Made by a program: the position numbers and the translations under genes
Notes under the pieces: generated by a model
Databases searched by the model: none
Told to the model about the DNA's origin: nothing
Seen by the model: only the letters and a program-made list of their open reading frames with translations
Part shown: positions 1-10,419 of the stretch, in pieces
Layout: every line of letters begins with the position of its first letter
How positions within the stretch are numbered: position 1 is the stretch's first letter
Origin: Pycnococcus provasolii
Taxonomy: Eukaryota; Chlorophyta; Pseudoscourfieldiophyceae; Pseudoscourfieldiales
Direction of reading: 5' to 3'
DNA length: 64,000 nucleotides
NCBI GenBank assembly: GCA_049487715.1
Contig: CP150560.1
Location: 661,790 to 725,789 of the forward strand

Positions 1-2441
1 GCGACGTTGGGGAACGTGACGAGGTTGATCTCGAGCACCTTCGTCTGCAGCATGGCGTGCTCCGCAAGATCCGGCTTGAGCACGTCGAGCAGGAAGCTCG
101 TCGCCTCGCGGATCATGTTGCGCTGCAGGAAGAGGTCGGTGATGGCGTTGTAGTCGAGCGGCGGCGGCGTCATGTTCGCAACCTTGATGGCGAGATTCAC
201 GGCGCCCTGCGGGTTATTCATCATCATGCTCTGCAGCAGGAACAGGTAGTCGGGCTTCTGTCCGCTCTGCTCGCTGTAAGCGACGAGCGCGTCGATGTCG
301 CCCTTCTCCGCCATGCCAGCGAGCGCCTTCTGCGACGCGCCGCACTTCGTGTAGATCTGCTGCGCCATGTCGGAGTCGCCGGCAGCCTTGACCATGTCCC
401 CGAGCTCCTCAGACGGCTCGAGCTTGTTCTCCCTGAACCACGTGTCGAGCAGCTGCTTCTTGTTCTGCGCGAGCACGAGCCGCGCGAGCTCGACCGACTC
501 AAAGGCGTTCAGCGCACCCTTCGTCAGCAGCGTGCCAAAGTACTGCAGCAGAGGGCTCGTCTGACCTTGCGGCGCCTGCACCTGCTGGAATCGGCCAACC
601 GTCTCGCGCGTGCGCAACGATCCCTGCGGCGACTCAGCCGCCATTTCCGCCGCCTCCTTGTACTGCCCCATGGCCATGAGCTGCTCAAACTTCTGCGTGA
701 TGAGCGACTCTGCGCCGGGCAGGTTTCCGCGCCGTGCCATCGACATGGCAAGGTCGAGGTTCTTCAGCTGCGTGGAGACGAACGGAACCATGGCCTGCGT
801 GTTCACCGTGCACTCGATCACCTGCCCGCCGCGATTGATGGCCAGGAACCCGCCCGACGTCGGCGCGTCGCAGCACGTGAAGATGGGATCGCTGGAGATG
901 CGGTTGCGGTACACGGCTGACGCCGTCTCGAGGTCGTACACGAACAGCAGACCGAGCTTGGTGATGACGTACACGAGCCCGTACTTCTCGCTGATCTGCA
1001 TGGCGACGGGGAAGTCGTCGGCAAACTCCTGCGGGAAGAACAGGTCCGCCTGCTTCTTGGCGAACGGCTGCTTGCCGGGCTGCGCGCCGAGCTCGATGAC
1101 GTGCATCTTGCTGTTGAGCTGCCCACCCGCGACGGACTTGGTGGCGAACGCGATCACGATGCTCTCCTCGGTGTTGCCTGGTACCTTGACGCGGCTGAAT
1201 GCCGCGGCGTGCGCCTCGAGTGCCTGGCTGCGCTGCTGCTCAACGCTGTAGAGCTGCATGAATCCCTTGGCAAGCTGCGGCCGTTCCGGCGCGCCAGGCG
1301 CGATGCCGATGAGCACGAGCCACTTTCCATCCTTGTCAGCCTTGTACTGGATGATCTGGCTTCCGTTGAGGTTTGCGGCACGGTCGAACATCTTCACAGG
1401 TTCCGCCGTTCCGTCCATGGACCAGTGGTACACCGCCGTGGCGGTGACGAGGCCGAGCGTGCTCTCGTTCACCCACTTCCAGAAGACGACGGACTCGGTC
1501 ATCTGCACGCTCTTCATCTTGGACTTGAGTTCCATGTTAAAGATCTGCAGGTGGTCCTGCGTGGTTCCCTGCACAGCAGCCTTGAGCGCGATCACCTTAG
1601 AGGTGGGGTGCATGAGAGCGCTGTCTGCGGTGATGGGTCGTCGCATAGGCTGCGATGGGTTGCCCGTCTCGACGATCACCACCATGTTCCCACCGGCACC
1701 TCCCGTCTCACGAACGCAGACGTACTTCTCCGACTGCAGCGTGACGTGCGTGAACGCGATGAACTGCTGCTGGATGCCGAGGTTGGGGAGCTGAGGTGCG
1801 TGGTGGTTGTTTGGGTGTTTGTTTTTTTTGTGTGTGTGTGTGTGTGTGTGTGGTGGGAGGCGTTTTGATGTGGTGAGTATATTCTGTTCTGTGTGATGTG
1901 TATTCTTAAGCGTTAAGCGTTCCAGGGGTAACGGTCGACAACACGCGTGTATCCTTCGAACGGATGGATGGGTGGACGTTGTTTTGTTTGCCAAAAGGTG
2001 CTTCGTCGTCTGATTTCTTAGAAACAGGCGTGACCGTTGATGAAACATACACCGTCGACGATGTCGCGACCAAAAAGACGCCTTGTTTGCTTCCAAGCGA
2101 CGGCAAAACGAGTTGCACCACGTGCAAGAAGTCGCTCCGCGATATATCGCAAACACCTCTTCCCCCCCAAAAAACGACTTCCACTCCACTCCACATATTC
2201 TCCATGGGACCCGTTCACGCAAGGGGGGAGGAACGCAACGCACGCATGCATATGAGCAAAAAAGAGCAGAATCAAAGCACCCATCAAACAAACCACCCAC
2301 CATGAATCCAACCACAAGGAAACCAACCAACCAACACAAACAACGATACACACGATACACACGATACACACGTACCGAGAGCACCTCCTTCATGGCGATG
2401 GGCGCCGCTGCACCCACTCCTCCTCCTGCACCCGCCGACAT
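1..2441 (-). CDS. CHC: Clathrin heavy chain, N-terminal part (runs off the window)
   Basis: Structural coat protein of clathrin-coated vesicles; the part seen is the N-terminal beta-propeller and the start of the leg (about 618 of roughly 1,700 residues). Exon 1 is 2376-2441 (22 codons, ending [10 protein letters not shown], the plant-type start). The intron is 1791-2375 (donor GTACGT, acceptor CTCAG), and exon 2 is 1-1790, continuing in frame as [17 protein letters not shown]. Hallmarks read on the minus strand include [42 protein letters not shown] and [13 protein letters not shown], followed by [10 protein letters not shown] and, further on, [20 protein letters not shown]. No interruption is seen down to base 1. 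Identity is based on family knowledge of these motifs; the intron is inferred from exact protein continuity. Because it has no stop inside the window, simple ORF calling shows only shadow frames here. Confidence 0.95.
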   Translation of the reverse strand, partial: MSAGAGGGVGAAAPIAMKEVLSVRVYRVYRVYRCLCWLVGFLVVGFMVGGLFDGCFDSALFCSYACVRCVPPPLRERVPWRICGVEWKSFFGGEEVFAIYRGATSCTWCNSFCRRLEANKASFWSRHRRRCMFHQRSRLFLRNQTTKHLLANKTTSTHPSVRRIHACCRPLPLERLTLKNTHHTEQNILTTSKRLPPHTHTHTHKKNKHPNNHHAPQLPNLGIQQQFIAFTHVTLQSEKYVCVRETGGAGGNMVVIVETGNPSQPMRRPITADSALMHPTSKVIALKAAVQGTTQDHLQIFNMELKSKMKSVQMTESVVFWKWVNESTLGLVTATAVYHWSMDGTAEPVKMFDRAANLNGSQIIQYKADKDGKWLVLIGIAPGAPERPQLAKGFMQLYSVEQQRSQALEAHAAAFSRVKVPGNTEESIVIAFATKSVAGGQLNSKMHVIELGAQPGKQPFAKKQADLFFPQEFADDFPVAMQISEKYGLVYVITKLGLLFVYDLETASAVYRNRISSDPIFTCCDAPTSGGFLAINRGGQVIECTVNTQAMVPFVSTQLKNLDLAMSMARRGNLPGAESLITQKFEQLMAMGQYKEAAEMAAESPQGSLRTRETVGRFQQVQAPQGQTSPLLQYFGTLLTKGALNAFESVELARLVLAQNKKQLLDTWFRENKLEPSEELGDMVKAAGDSDMAQQIYTKCGASQKALAGMAEKGDIDALVAYSEQSGQKPDYLFLLQSMMMNNPQGAVNLAIKVANMTPPPLDYNAITDLFLQRNMIREATSFLLDVLKPDLAEHAMLQTKVLEINLVTFPNV
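1791..2375 (-). other. Intron 1 of clathrin heavy chain
   Basis: 585-bp phase-0 intron. In the sense orientation it begins GTACGT and ends ACCTCAG. It carries a (CA)n run followed by an A-tract (plus-strand 1828-1852 reads as T-run then TG repeats) close to the acceptor. Splicing joins KEVLS to LPNLG as in plant clathrin heavy chains. Confidence 0.88.
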
Positions 2442-4220
2442 GGTCCTAACAAAGACAGAAACGACGGAGACGGAAAGACGAAAAGAAGGCAAAGGGGCGT
2501 GCGTGCCTTGTGGCTTGTGTGCGGATGACGGACGAACGAAAGCGCCTTTCCGGAGGGCGAGGCGAAGCAGGTTCGTTTTGTCCTCTTTATAAAAGGGGAA
2601 GGGAAGGGGCGAAGCAGCGAGAAGAAGGTGGGCCCCAAAAGAACTCTCTCGAGAGAGAAAAGAAAAGAACCTCCTCGGGCTGTCGGGCAGTAAGGTTTAG
2701 GGTACGGGAACGAAAGGCGTTAGGTTAGGGTTCCCATTCTTTCGGGGTTTCGTGAAGTCCCTTGGGAGAATAGGTGAGTGAAGAAGGGGACAGGTCCAGG
2801 TGGTGGGCTCCCAGGGGTCGTCCTCGTCGTCGCCTTTTTTTCCTTCCTGTTGCCATTTTGGGATCCGTCCCAGACCTTTTCCCTTTTTCGGGTTTTTTGG
2901 GGGGATTGTTTTGTTTAGGGTTTGGGGGACGGAAAACCCTAGCTAGCTTTTTTAGACCTCGTTAAAGGAGTCGTTGGAAGAAGAGTCGTTTCCTGACACA
3001 CGCCACGCCAAAGAAACGCACCTTCAAGTATAGGTACTGTACTACGGTAAAGGAAAAAGATGCTGTCTTGTTTGGTGTGGATCGACGTGCTTATCTTCCC
3101 GTTCTTTCTCCTGGTATTCCATACCTCTACCCTACCCTTACCTGAAGTCGTTCATCGCCTTCGTGGCTTTTTTTTCTTCGTGTGAGCGGAACTGATTGGC
3201 TTTTCCTTCCCTTTCAGGAGTTTCAGCCATTGCAAGCAGACGACGGATCCGGCGCATGGCATGGGCGGAGAAAACCCTAAAATCTTTTTTTTTTTTTCTC
3301 GTGGTTGTTTCGTTCGGTTTCCGTCCCTTCGCTCTCCTCCACGTGATGAGGCTTTGTCGTGAGCCTCGCCGTGATGAGGGCAACTGTGAGGGGCAAAACC
3401 AAGAGTGAAAGAACCAAACCAACGATTGGCGGAATATTATTGGCTGGAAAGGAAGGCCAATAAAAAAAGAAGGCCGCAGGCGTGTGCCCCCCCTACTTAC
3501 CACCAAAAGAGGCTCTGCAAAAGGGCAGCAAGGCGCATGCCTATTGCCTAAAGCCAAGGGCAACCCAGATGAAGGTCGACGAAAACCCAAAGCCATGTCC
3601 GAAGCAGGTTCCTAAGAGTAAAAGCAAGGGGTTGCACGGACCATCAAGTTGATGATCAATAGTCTATTATGGTCCAGAATTCCAGATACATAACAAAACC
3701 CATCGCCAAAACACCAATCGCCCCGTCGCTAAGGTACGTACTTCGAAGGCGGTAGTTTAGGTCGGCGGGTGTCTCATTTTTGTATGTTTTTTGGCTTCGA
3801 AGTGCGACACCCGACCTAAACTACCGCCTACGAAGTTGACGCTTCGAAGTGAAGTGTCGGCCCAGTGATTTTTGGCTTCGAAGGCAAGCTAAAAACACAA
3901 AATTTTCAGGATTTTTGCCCAGGCACCAGGGAGGGAGCGAGCGGTGGGAGTGGGCACACGTCGCTAAGAACTACTCTTAGCTCATACTTACCCCTATCGG
4001 ATAGGTATGACACGCCGGTGACCACACTCCCTCAAGCCTCAACGAGGCCAGGCCAAGGCCAAGGCGCGGCGGCGGCGGCGGGACCCCTCTTGCCTCGGCC
4101 TCGGCCTCTGGAACTTCCCCCTCCGGCACCTGCTCCTCAACTACTTGCCTTGCTTTCGGGCTACGTCACCTTTCATTCTTCGTTTTATTGTCAATTCCTC
4201 CTTTGGTTTTCTAACTAAAT
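2442..4220. other. Intergenic region without a supported gene
   Basis: Between the divergent clathrin heavy chain and the secreted protein at 4221. It holds the clathrin promoter, with a TATA-like TTTATAAAA near 2587-2595. Scattered telomere-like motifs (GGTTTAGGG, GTTAGGTTAGGG) lie around 2694-2732 and 2915, T- and A-rich stretches occur, and a hairpin-forming inverted repeat sits at 3741-3835. Open frames here (for example 3138-3596 minus) have no recognisable domain or codon pattern. Pyrimidine-rich sequence with CGG/GGC repeats near 4070-4115 precedes the next gene. Confidence 0.6.
3741..3835. repeat. Inverted repeat with TTCGAAG motifs
   Basis: The left arm (3741-3773) and right arm (3805-3835) are reverse complements over about 30 bases, with one mismatch and a 2-base insertion, around a loop of roughly 30 bases. 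The core GGCGGTAGTTTAGGTCGG pairs with CCGACCTAAACTACCGCC. CTTCGAAG-type motifs recur at 3741, 3794, 3841 and 3874. It could be a foldback (MITE-like) element or a transcript hairpin; no coding capacity. Confidence 0.7.
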
Positions 4221-5676
4221 ATGGCTCTCTCTTTGTTTCTTTGCTTACTTGTGCTCTCCTACTCACCCTCTGCTCTTGCGCAGCTGCAGTTCGAAACGTC
4301 GGCCGGTGCTTCTTTCCAGCTCGACGCGAAAGGGTGCGTGTCGAAATACGCCGAGAAAACCAACTACTTTCCGGACGAACGACGACTCGTCGCCACCGGT
4401 GACGCGACGGTGGACGGAAACAAGGGAACGACGTCCACAGTCACGGTGGCCGAGGACTTCAGCGTGCAGTACTTCGACACGTTCAAGGTGCTCCGCAACC
4501 ACAAGGACAACAAGACGTACGTCCTGCACCAGTGCGGAACGCCGGAAATCACGAAGGACCTGCTTCCCGAACACGCCAAGGATGCGCCCGTGTTCTCGAC
4601 GCCCGTGCAGGCGTGGTCAACGGCACTCACGACCCCGCTCGACTTCCTCGACATGCTCGGACTCAACCATTTAGCGGACGTCGTGGACATGACGTACGTC
4701 ACGTCGCCGTGCCTCCACAGGCTTGCCAAGTGCTCGAGCAAGGACGAGTTTGGACATACGCACATAGCCTCGAGCGACGCGGGATTCAAGGCGAACATCA
4801 CCGAAGGGGACAGCGAGGTGCACTTCACCGACTATCGGGGAACCGGCAAGACGGAGAGCTCCAAGGATGTCTCGTTCGACGCGACGTCGGACCCGGGAAT
4901 TCTCAACCGCGCGGAGTGGGTCAAGTTCGTTGCCGTCTTCTTCAACGCGGAGCCTCTCGCGAACACCGTCTTCGACGGCATTCAGCGCCGACTCAACGAC
5001 GTCTCGAAGCTGTCGAAGGGCGACAACGCCTCGCCTAAGCAGGTTGCCTTTGTGGCGTACAACGCCGAGTACAAGTCTGAGACTAACCCGGAGTGGAACT
5101 CGCCAGCGTCGTGGGTCATCGACAATGCCGCGTACAAGATGGATACCATCAAGCTCGCCGGCGCGACTGCGTACAGCGAGGACAAGAAGCAGTCGTTTCC
5201 TAATGCCACGGGCGTCAAGGAGGCGCTTAAGGGTGTGGACTGCGTGATTGACGAGACGTACGCGCCGGACCCGCGCACGTACAACGTGACGCACTTCCTG
5301 GCTAAGTTCGACCTCGAACTCGAGGGCGCCGATCTAAGCGACTACCCCTTCCTCGCGAACAAGTGCGTGATTCGCCTTGACAAGCGCCTGGGCGAGACGA
5401 AGTGGGGCGTTGGCATGGACTGGTACGAGAGCGCGGTTGGGCACCCGGACATTGTCGTCAAGGACCTCGTGTCGCTGATCCACGACGGTGCGGTTAGCGC
5501 CGACTACAAGACGAGGTACATGCGTAATATCGCGAAGGGTGAGGTGCCATTCGTAACTTCGCCCGAAGATTGCGAGGATCCGGAGTCTGTGTGTACCAAG
5601 GCTGGTCACGACGACGACCACGACCACGATCACGATCACACGACGACGAAGGCTATTGCTCACAGCGATCACGACG

Positions 5677-5708
<32 letters not shown>

Positions 5709-5864
5709 ACGACGACGACGACGGCGGCAGCGAAGCCGACGACGACGGCGGCGGCGGCAGCGAAGCCGACGACGACGACGAAGACGACAGAGAAGTCCAG
5801 CTCGGTGCGCGTATCGCCGTTTGTTTTTGTGGCGGGAGCCGCCGTTGTGGCGCTACTCCAGTAG
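4221..5864 (+). CDS. Secreted TroA-like binding protein with His/Asp-rich tail and possible GPI anchor
   Basis: Product of 547 residues. Residues 1-20 form a signal peptide (LFLCLLVLSYSPSALA, cleavage before QLQFET). The body (about 25-440) resembles TroA/FecB-type periplasmic-binding-protein folds, with FSTPVQAWSTALTTPLDFLDMLG being typical of the cation or siderophore binding family; this is a fold-level inference. Residues about 450-490 contain two runs of alternating His and Asp separated by Thr-rich spacers, an obvious metal-binding sequence. A Thr/Ala/Pro/Lys linker and a C-terminal hydrophobic segment (VFVAGAAVVALLQ) follow, as expected for GPI attachment. The ATG at 4221 follows AACTAAAT and starts the signal peptide directly. 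A role in extracellular Zn, Fe or Mn capture is likely but not shown; substrate unknown. Confidence 0.72.
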
Positions 5865-6985
5865 ACCTTTTAGGTGTGCTCGAGATGGTTTGGACAAGAA
5901 GCAGAGCTCGTCAAGTGAAGGAGCTGAACGCAAGGGGAGATTGATAATAAGTTAAAAAGATATAGATATATTATTCATGCATGCATTACGTTGATATTTA
6001 AGTTGATAAAAAATAATAAATAAAATGAAGTAAACGAATCTCTATTTGATATTCATATACATACTCTGAACCTTAACCAGACTTAAACTAACTATATGTC
6101 TCTACATATATGTATAACGATCGGTTCCTATTTGAAAACACCTGCACGAAGATTGAACTTCAGCCACGTATGTATCTTATATGATGAAACTTGACAGGGG
6201 AAGTCTGCACGTCCGAGGCCCCTAAACTTAACATCTATCTGTGAGTCTGTGACCGTGACCGGTTCTTCGAGACCTACATCCCGGTATGTTACCGTCCCTC
6301 CACAGTACATAAAGGCTAGAGGCCCTCCCTCCCCTATCATCGGAACAGCCGGAAGTCGGGGCCCACCCAGTCTTTGTGCTAGGGTACGTCCTACCGTACG
6401 GTTTATGGGCAAGGCGAGTCCTGAGCGCTGCGATCGCCCTCCTTCCTTCCTACGATAGTACTACCCGGGTACGGTACCTATGAGAATCCCTTGCCCCTGC
6501 GCAAATCCTGCGGCCCCTATCGTCGAGTCCCTGCTTAAGGCGTGCGCTACACTTATTCCCTCCCTCGATCCCAATCCCAAGGCTGCAAGGGGAGATTGCT
6601 CTGATCGCGGAACTAAATGATCCCAACAATGGGACGTTGTGGGATCCCCCGGCAGCCCGGGGGGATGGGAGGAGTGATTATCACTCAGTGATACACCCTT
6701 CCCTCGGACTGTCGGATGGGCGTATCACAACGGCTGATGAGTGATTATAAGCCTGTTCTCGTTCGCTGTTCTTTGGGGCCATCAATGGGCAGGGCAGGTG
6801 GCAGGCCCATCACTGTCACTGAGGCCTGCCCTTGGGAAATGTGCATGCCTGCCTCATCAAAGCCTTCTCTGCTGCAGTGCCTTCTCGTTTCAAGCTGTCC
6901 TGTCCTGTGGGAAACGGAAGGGTAAGTGCGTCTCCCCCTCCCCCCTTCGGCCTTCCCTTCCCATCAGCCTTCACCTTCTTGGTAA
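5865..6985. other. Intergenic, AT-rich 3' flank; no gene seen
   Basis: Begins with the 3' flank of the preceding gene, including an unusually AT-rich stretch (about 5940-6125, TATATA and AATAAA-like words, possible polyadenylation signals). This is followed by a mixed GC region without recognisable coding sequence. A 94-codon minus frame at 6128-6412 has no identifiable domain and was not called. The last 100 bases are C/T-rich and lead into the gene at 6986. Confidence 0.55.
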
Positions 6986-8735
6986 ATGTCGTCGTCCATG
7001 GGCGACGCCTCCTCCGCGTCCTTGCGCACGGGCGGCGGCGGCGTCGTGCGCAAGTCCGTCGGATTCACGCGCGAGTCGCTCAGCAGACAAGGCGTGCTCG
7101 GGGGAGCTCTCGGGGGAGGAGGCTCCATGCTCGGAAACGCCTCAGGCTCCGTTGATGGGCTGTACGGAGGGGGAGGAAGCTTGGACGTGTACGGAGGAAG
7201 CAGAGCGAGCTCGCGCATAGGCTCGAGAGCGGGCATGGCGACGCCGAGCCCGCAGGACGCAGGTCTGAACCGAACGGGACCGGACCTCGCGGTGTACGGC
7301 GTGGGTGAGTCGGGAGGCGCGAACATGGACATCAGCAGACCTGTAAGCCGAGGAAGGCACATCACAGGATCGACGAGAAGAACGGCGGTACGTCTGTCTC
7401 AACGTGACGAATACGCGCAAAGTAGAAAATACAGGCCGCTCACAGGTTGACCCCACCAAACAAACACACACACAAAAAACACAGCCTTACCAAGTGAGCG
7501 GTGACGACAGGATGATGGGACGTCCACGCACGGGCGGTGGCACGGGCGGTGGCTACACGTCGTTCGGCAGCGGTGGAAGCAGGCCAGGCACGTCGTCTGG
7601 CCTGGACGGCGTGGGCGTCGGAGGAGGAGTTGGTGGCAGCGGCCTGGCAGGCGGACTCAGTTCCGCACGCCGTGGTCGATCAAGGCAAGGGGCCGCTCCC
7701 GAAACCGTGGAGAGAATGAGCTTAAGCAGAGGTGGTGCGCGTGGCTTGAACGCGCCTTCACCTAGCACCGGAGTTGGCAGGCCAAGCACGCAAGGGCGGC
7801 GCAACGAGTCGCGCGGCGGACGGCGCAGGATGGAGGCGACGAACGTCAGCCTCGAAGACTACCTGCTCGGTCCGACCGGCGATGGAACGGGAGGAGGCTT
7901 CAGCGGTGTCGTTTCCATCGACATACCGGAGGACCCAATCACAAACGAATCGAGCATCGAGGATGGCGACCTGAGCCCGAGCGCGCTGCCGACAACTGGC
8001 TTTCGCGACGAGTACGGCGGCGAGCTTCTCGCGGTGTCGCGGCACGACCTTCGTCCCGCTACGGCGGCGGTGGATCTCCCCGGAACAAGCAAATTTCGCG
8101 GCAGCGGTGACTCGTCGACGTCGTCACAGCTCAGTCACGGCCTCGGCGACGACAGCGGCATGTACGGCTACGGAGGCGGCGGCGGCGGCGGCGGCGGTGG
8201 CGGCGCTAGAACGAGAGAGGTGGACCTTAGCTCGCTCAGCGCAGAGCTTTTTTCACCCAAAAAGGTGCCTGCGCCGCGCGGGCGCAGCCTGTCAGCTCGA
8301 ATGGCTGGCGAGGATGGAGGGTGGGAGCTGGACCGCCCGCCGAGTCGGCAGAGACCGCCGCCGGAGAACCTGCACTTGTTCGGAATCGGGAAGCGCATCA
8401 TGCCGAACAGGTACGGCGCCGCGGCACGCCCGACAACAAGTCACGTCTCCAGTCGCCCAGATCGACCCATGTCTGGACCAAGCATTGGCCGGCCACCGAC
8501 GCGCAACCGCGGCGGCGACGAAGGTGGCGGTGGCGGCGACGCACCTCAAGTGGAGCGGAGGCCGCCAACGAACCATCGGCTGCCGGATGCCAGCAACGGC
8601 TTAGCGCCGGTGCGTGGTCGAAGCCTCGGCGGTAAAAAGGCATCCGACGAGTACCTTTTTCCCGGAACGCGACCTGGCAAACTTCATCAAAAGGCATTTC
8701 GCGACATCTACGCGAGCGATTCGGACGGCGATTGA
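6986..8735 (+). CDS. Gly/Ser/Arg-rich protein of unknown function, one intron
   Basis: Two exons, 6986-7387 and 7485-8735, joined in frame across a 97-bp intron (donor GTACGT, acceptor AACACAG, CA-rich). The product is 550 residues. It is dominated by disordered Gly, Ser, Arg and Pro sequence, including a run of about eleven glycines. Conserved-looking islands are SVGFTRESLS near the N-terminus, MEATNVSLEDYLLGP in the middle and, at the C-terminus, KKASDEYLFPGTRPGKLH before FRDIYASDSDGD. No domain is recognised. The frame of each exon alone is open past the splice sites, so the junction rests on in-frame joining and consensus sites. Repetitive SRPxTR-type motifs suggest a cytoskeletal or RNA-associated scaffold, but that is a guess. 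Confidence 0.65.
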
Positions 8736-8868
8736 GTTCAGGATTCAGTAGAATATTCATTCCTTCTTCCCTTTCACCAGTCGTCGGTTCCCACTCAGTG
8801 CAAGGGTGATGACCTGTCCTGTTGTATTGATGATGGAAAACACAAAAGGGTACCATTTACAAACTAAT

Positions 8869-10104
8869 TTACGGCGCGGCGACGATATCGGGAGGATTAC
8901 ACGCCTCAAGATGCTTGAACAATTTCGTGCGTGACGAAAATTCAGCGCCGCAGTTTTCACACTTTGATGCCTTGCTATGGGTCGTCAGCGGGTCGGCGGC
9001 AACGCATGCCGCGCATCGCGCGTATCCAGCCTCGCCAGCTTGTGGCACGCACTGCGCAGCGGGCGTTCCTCGAACGGGCCCTCGCGTCGTCCCTCCGTTG
9101 AAGTTGAGAAACTGCTGAGCCGAAAAGCTGCCCTCATCCTTCCATTCGCCGCAAGCGGAGCACTGCGCTGGCAGTGTCGGCCGAAACGCCGCGAGCTGCA
9201 CGGTGATTTTCACAGCGCGCATTCCTAGACTTTGCACGTCGACGACGTTCGGTGTTTCGCACGTGCGCCAGTTGTCTCGTGGCCACCACACCGTCTGACC
9301 CCGCTTCGACCTGTCGCTTCGAATGAGTCGCTGCTTCGTTGAGAAGGCGAGTTTTGCGGTGGTTGCTTCTTCGGTTGGTCTTTGTGTTGTGTCCAGCGCG
9401 CGCAGTTTATCCTCGACGGTTCGTATGCCGAGCATGTCAAGCTCTAAGTCCTGAAATTCCTGTTCCGCGACGCGTTGTATGTTGACGCCGCTCGCGACGC
9501 ATCTCGCGTACAGGCAGTTATCCTCTCCTCCCCATCCCCAGTACCTGTTTGACCATCCGTGCGCTTTGGTGAACCCGAGTTGGTCGAATATGGTGACCCC
9601 TCCGAAGCACGCGTTCCCGTCATATCTCGAGTTCGCCGCCTGTACGACCCTTACCGATCCTGCATTATTACTATTCTCCGTCCCAAGCTTAGCGAATGGC
9701 TTTGTGTATTCGAGGAATGTGCGAGGTGATGGCAAAAGATCGACGTCGTGGAACGCGATGAAGTACTGCTCCCCTGGGGAGGTAGTGTGAGACACAGATT
9801 CTGAGGAGATGTCAAGAGAAGGAGGCGGCAGTATGTTTTCACGAATGGCGTAGGCGTATCCGACATTCAACAACTGTCCTCTGTTGAACGGCAAAGAATC
9901 ACAAGACTGCTCGACGACGATGAGATCAACCGTAAGATCAGCCCCCCCAAGATCGTCCCTCATCCCCAACCCTTGAAAACTTAGGTGTTGAAAGTGGTTG
10001 ACAAATCTTAAGAGTTGCCCATGTCTCGTTTTTGAGTAATCCTCCCGATACGGAACGACTATTATTAAGTGAGCAGATACATGCTGTGGAACCACGCCAG
10101 ACAT
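8869..10104 (-). CDS. GT7-type (beta-1,4-galactosyltransferase-like) glycosyltransferase with C-terminal zinc-finger modules
   Basis: 411 residues. The catalytic part carries the GT7 landmarks in order: VVPYRED (16-22), FNRGQLLNVGY (73-83), HDVDLLP (119-125, the metal-binding DVD) and YWGWGGED (188-195). These enzymes transfer galactose or GalNAc from a UDP-sugar. There is no N-terminal membrane anchor, so either the protein is soluble or an upstream exon is missing. The last 100 residues are unusual: CSACGEWKDEGSFSAQQF with a later CAAC resembles an Stc1-type treble-clef, and CENCGAEFSSRTKLFKHLEAC is a C2H2/C2HC finger. Start ATG at 10104. Neighbour NAD+ synthetase is divergent. The catalytic call is firm at family level; acceptor unknown. 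Confidence 0.82.
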   Translation of the reverse strand: MSGVVPQHVSAHLIIVVPYREDYSKTRHGQLLRFVNHFQHLSFQGLGMRDDLGGADLTVDLIVVEQSCDSLPFNRGQLLNVGYAYAIRENILPPPSLDISSESVSHTTSPGEQYFIAFHDVDLLPSPRTFLEYTKPFAKLGTENSNNAGSVRVVQAANSRYDGNACFGGVTIFDQLGFTKAHGWSNRYWGWGGEDNCLYARCVASGVNIQRVAEQEFQDLELDMLGIRTVEDKLRALDTTQRPTEEATTAKLAFSTKQRLIRSDRSKRGQTVWWPRDNWRTCETPNVVDVQSLGMRAVKITVQLAAFRPTLPAQCSACGEWKDEGSFSAQQFLNFNGGTTRGPVRGTPAAQCVPQAGEAGYARCAACVAADPLTTHSKASKCENCGAEFSSRTKLFKHLEACNPPDIVAAP

Positions 10105-10419
10105 ACGGACATGCGACTTCAGTCAGCTTCCCGACTAACCGGTTGTTTGAGGAAAGGGATCCCTACGTGGGGCCCCAGGGGGGGGGGGGGGGGTAGAAAT
10201 TCTAATTCGATCCGTACCGGTCGGGTATTGTTTTCATCGGGGGGGGGAAAAACCCAAGGGAAAGAAGGTGGAGAATTAGCACTGAGAGGAGGAGAAATTC
10301 TCTGAAAGAAAGGGGGAGCCTCTGCGTTGTACAAATCTCGGGAGCCTCCCTCCCCTCGGCCCGGCTGCGCATCCCATCCCCCCGAAGTTCGCATCCGTCT
10401 CCATTATTTCCGGCTCGTC
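10105..10419. promoter_or_regulatory. Divergent promoter region with long G-run
   Basis: 315 bp separating the GT7-like gene (minus) from NAD+ synthetase (plus). Contains a run of about 17 G residues near 10180-10196 and a second G-run near 10239, both flanked by purine-rich sequence. No TATA box is obvious. Open frames crossing it lack any domain. Confidence 0.45.

Noticed and set aside
57-1868. Several plus-strand ORFs of 180-290 codons
   Set aside because: They are antisense shadows of the clathrin heavy chain, whose minus-strand reading gives continuous family motifs.
3138-3596. 152-codon minus ORF in the 2.4-4.2 kb gap
   Set aside because: No domain, mixed composition, and no promoter-like spacing; chance open frame.
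4671-5294. 207-codon minus ORF opposite the secreted protein
   Set aside because: Arg/Val/Leu-rich shadow of GC-rich codons; the plus frame has signal peptide and domain logic.
6128-6412. 94-codon minus ORF in the AT-rich gap
   Set aside because: No recognisable motif; may be real but evidence is insufficient.
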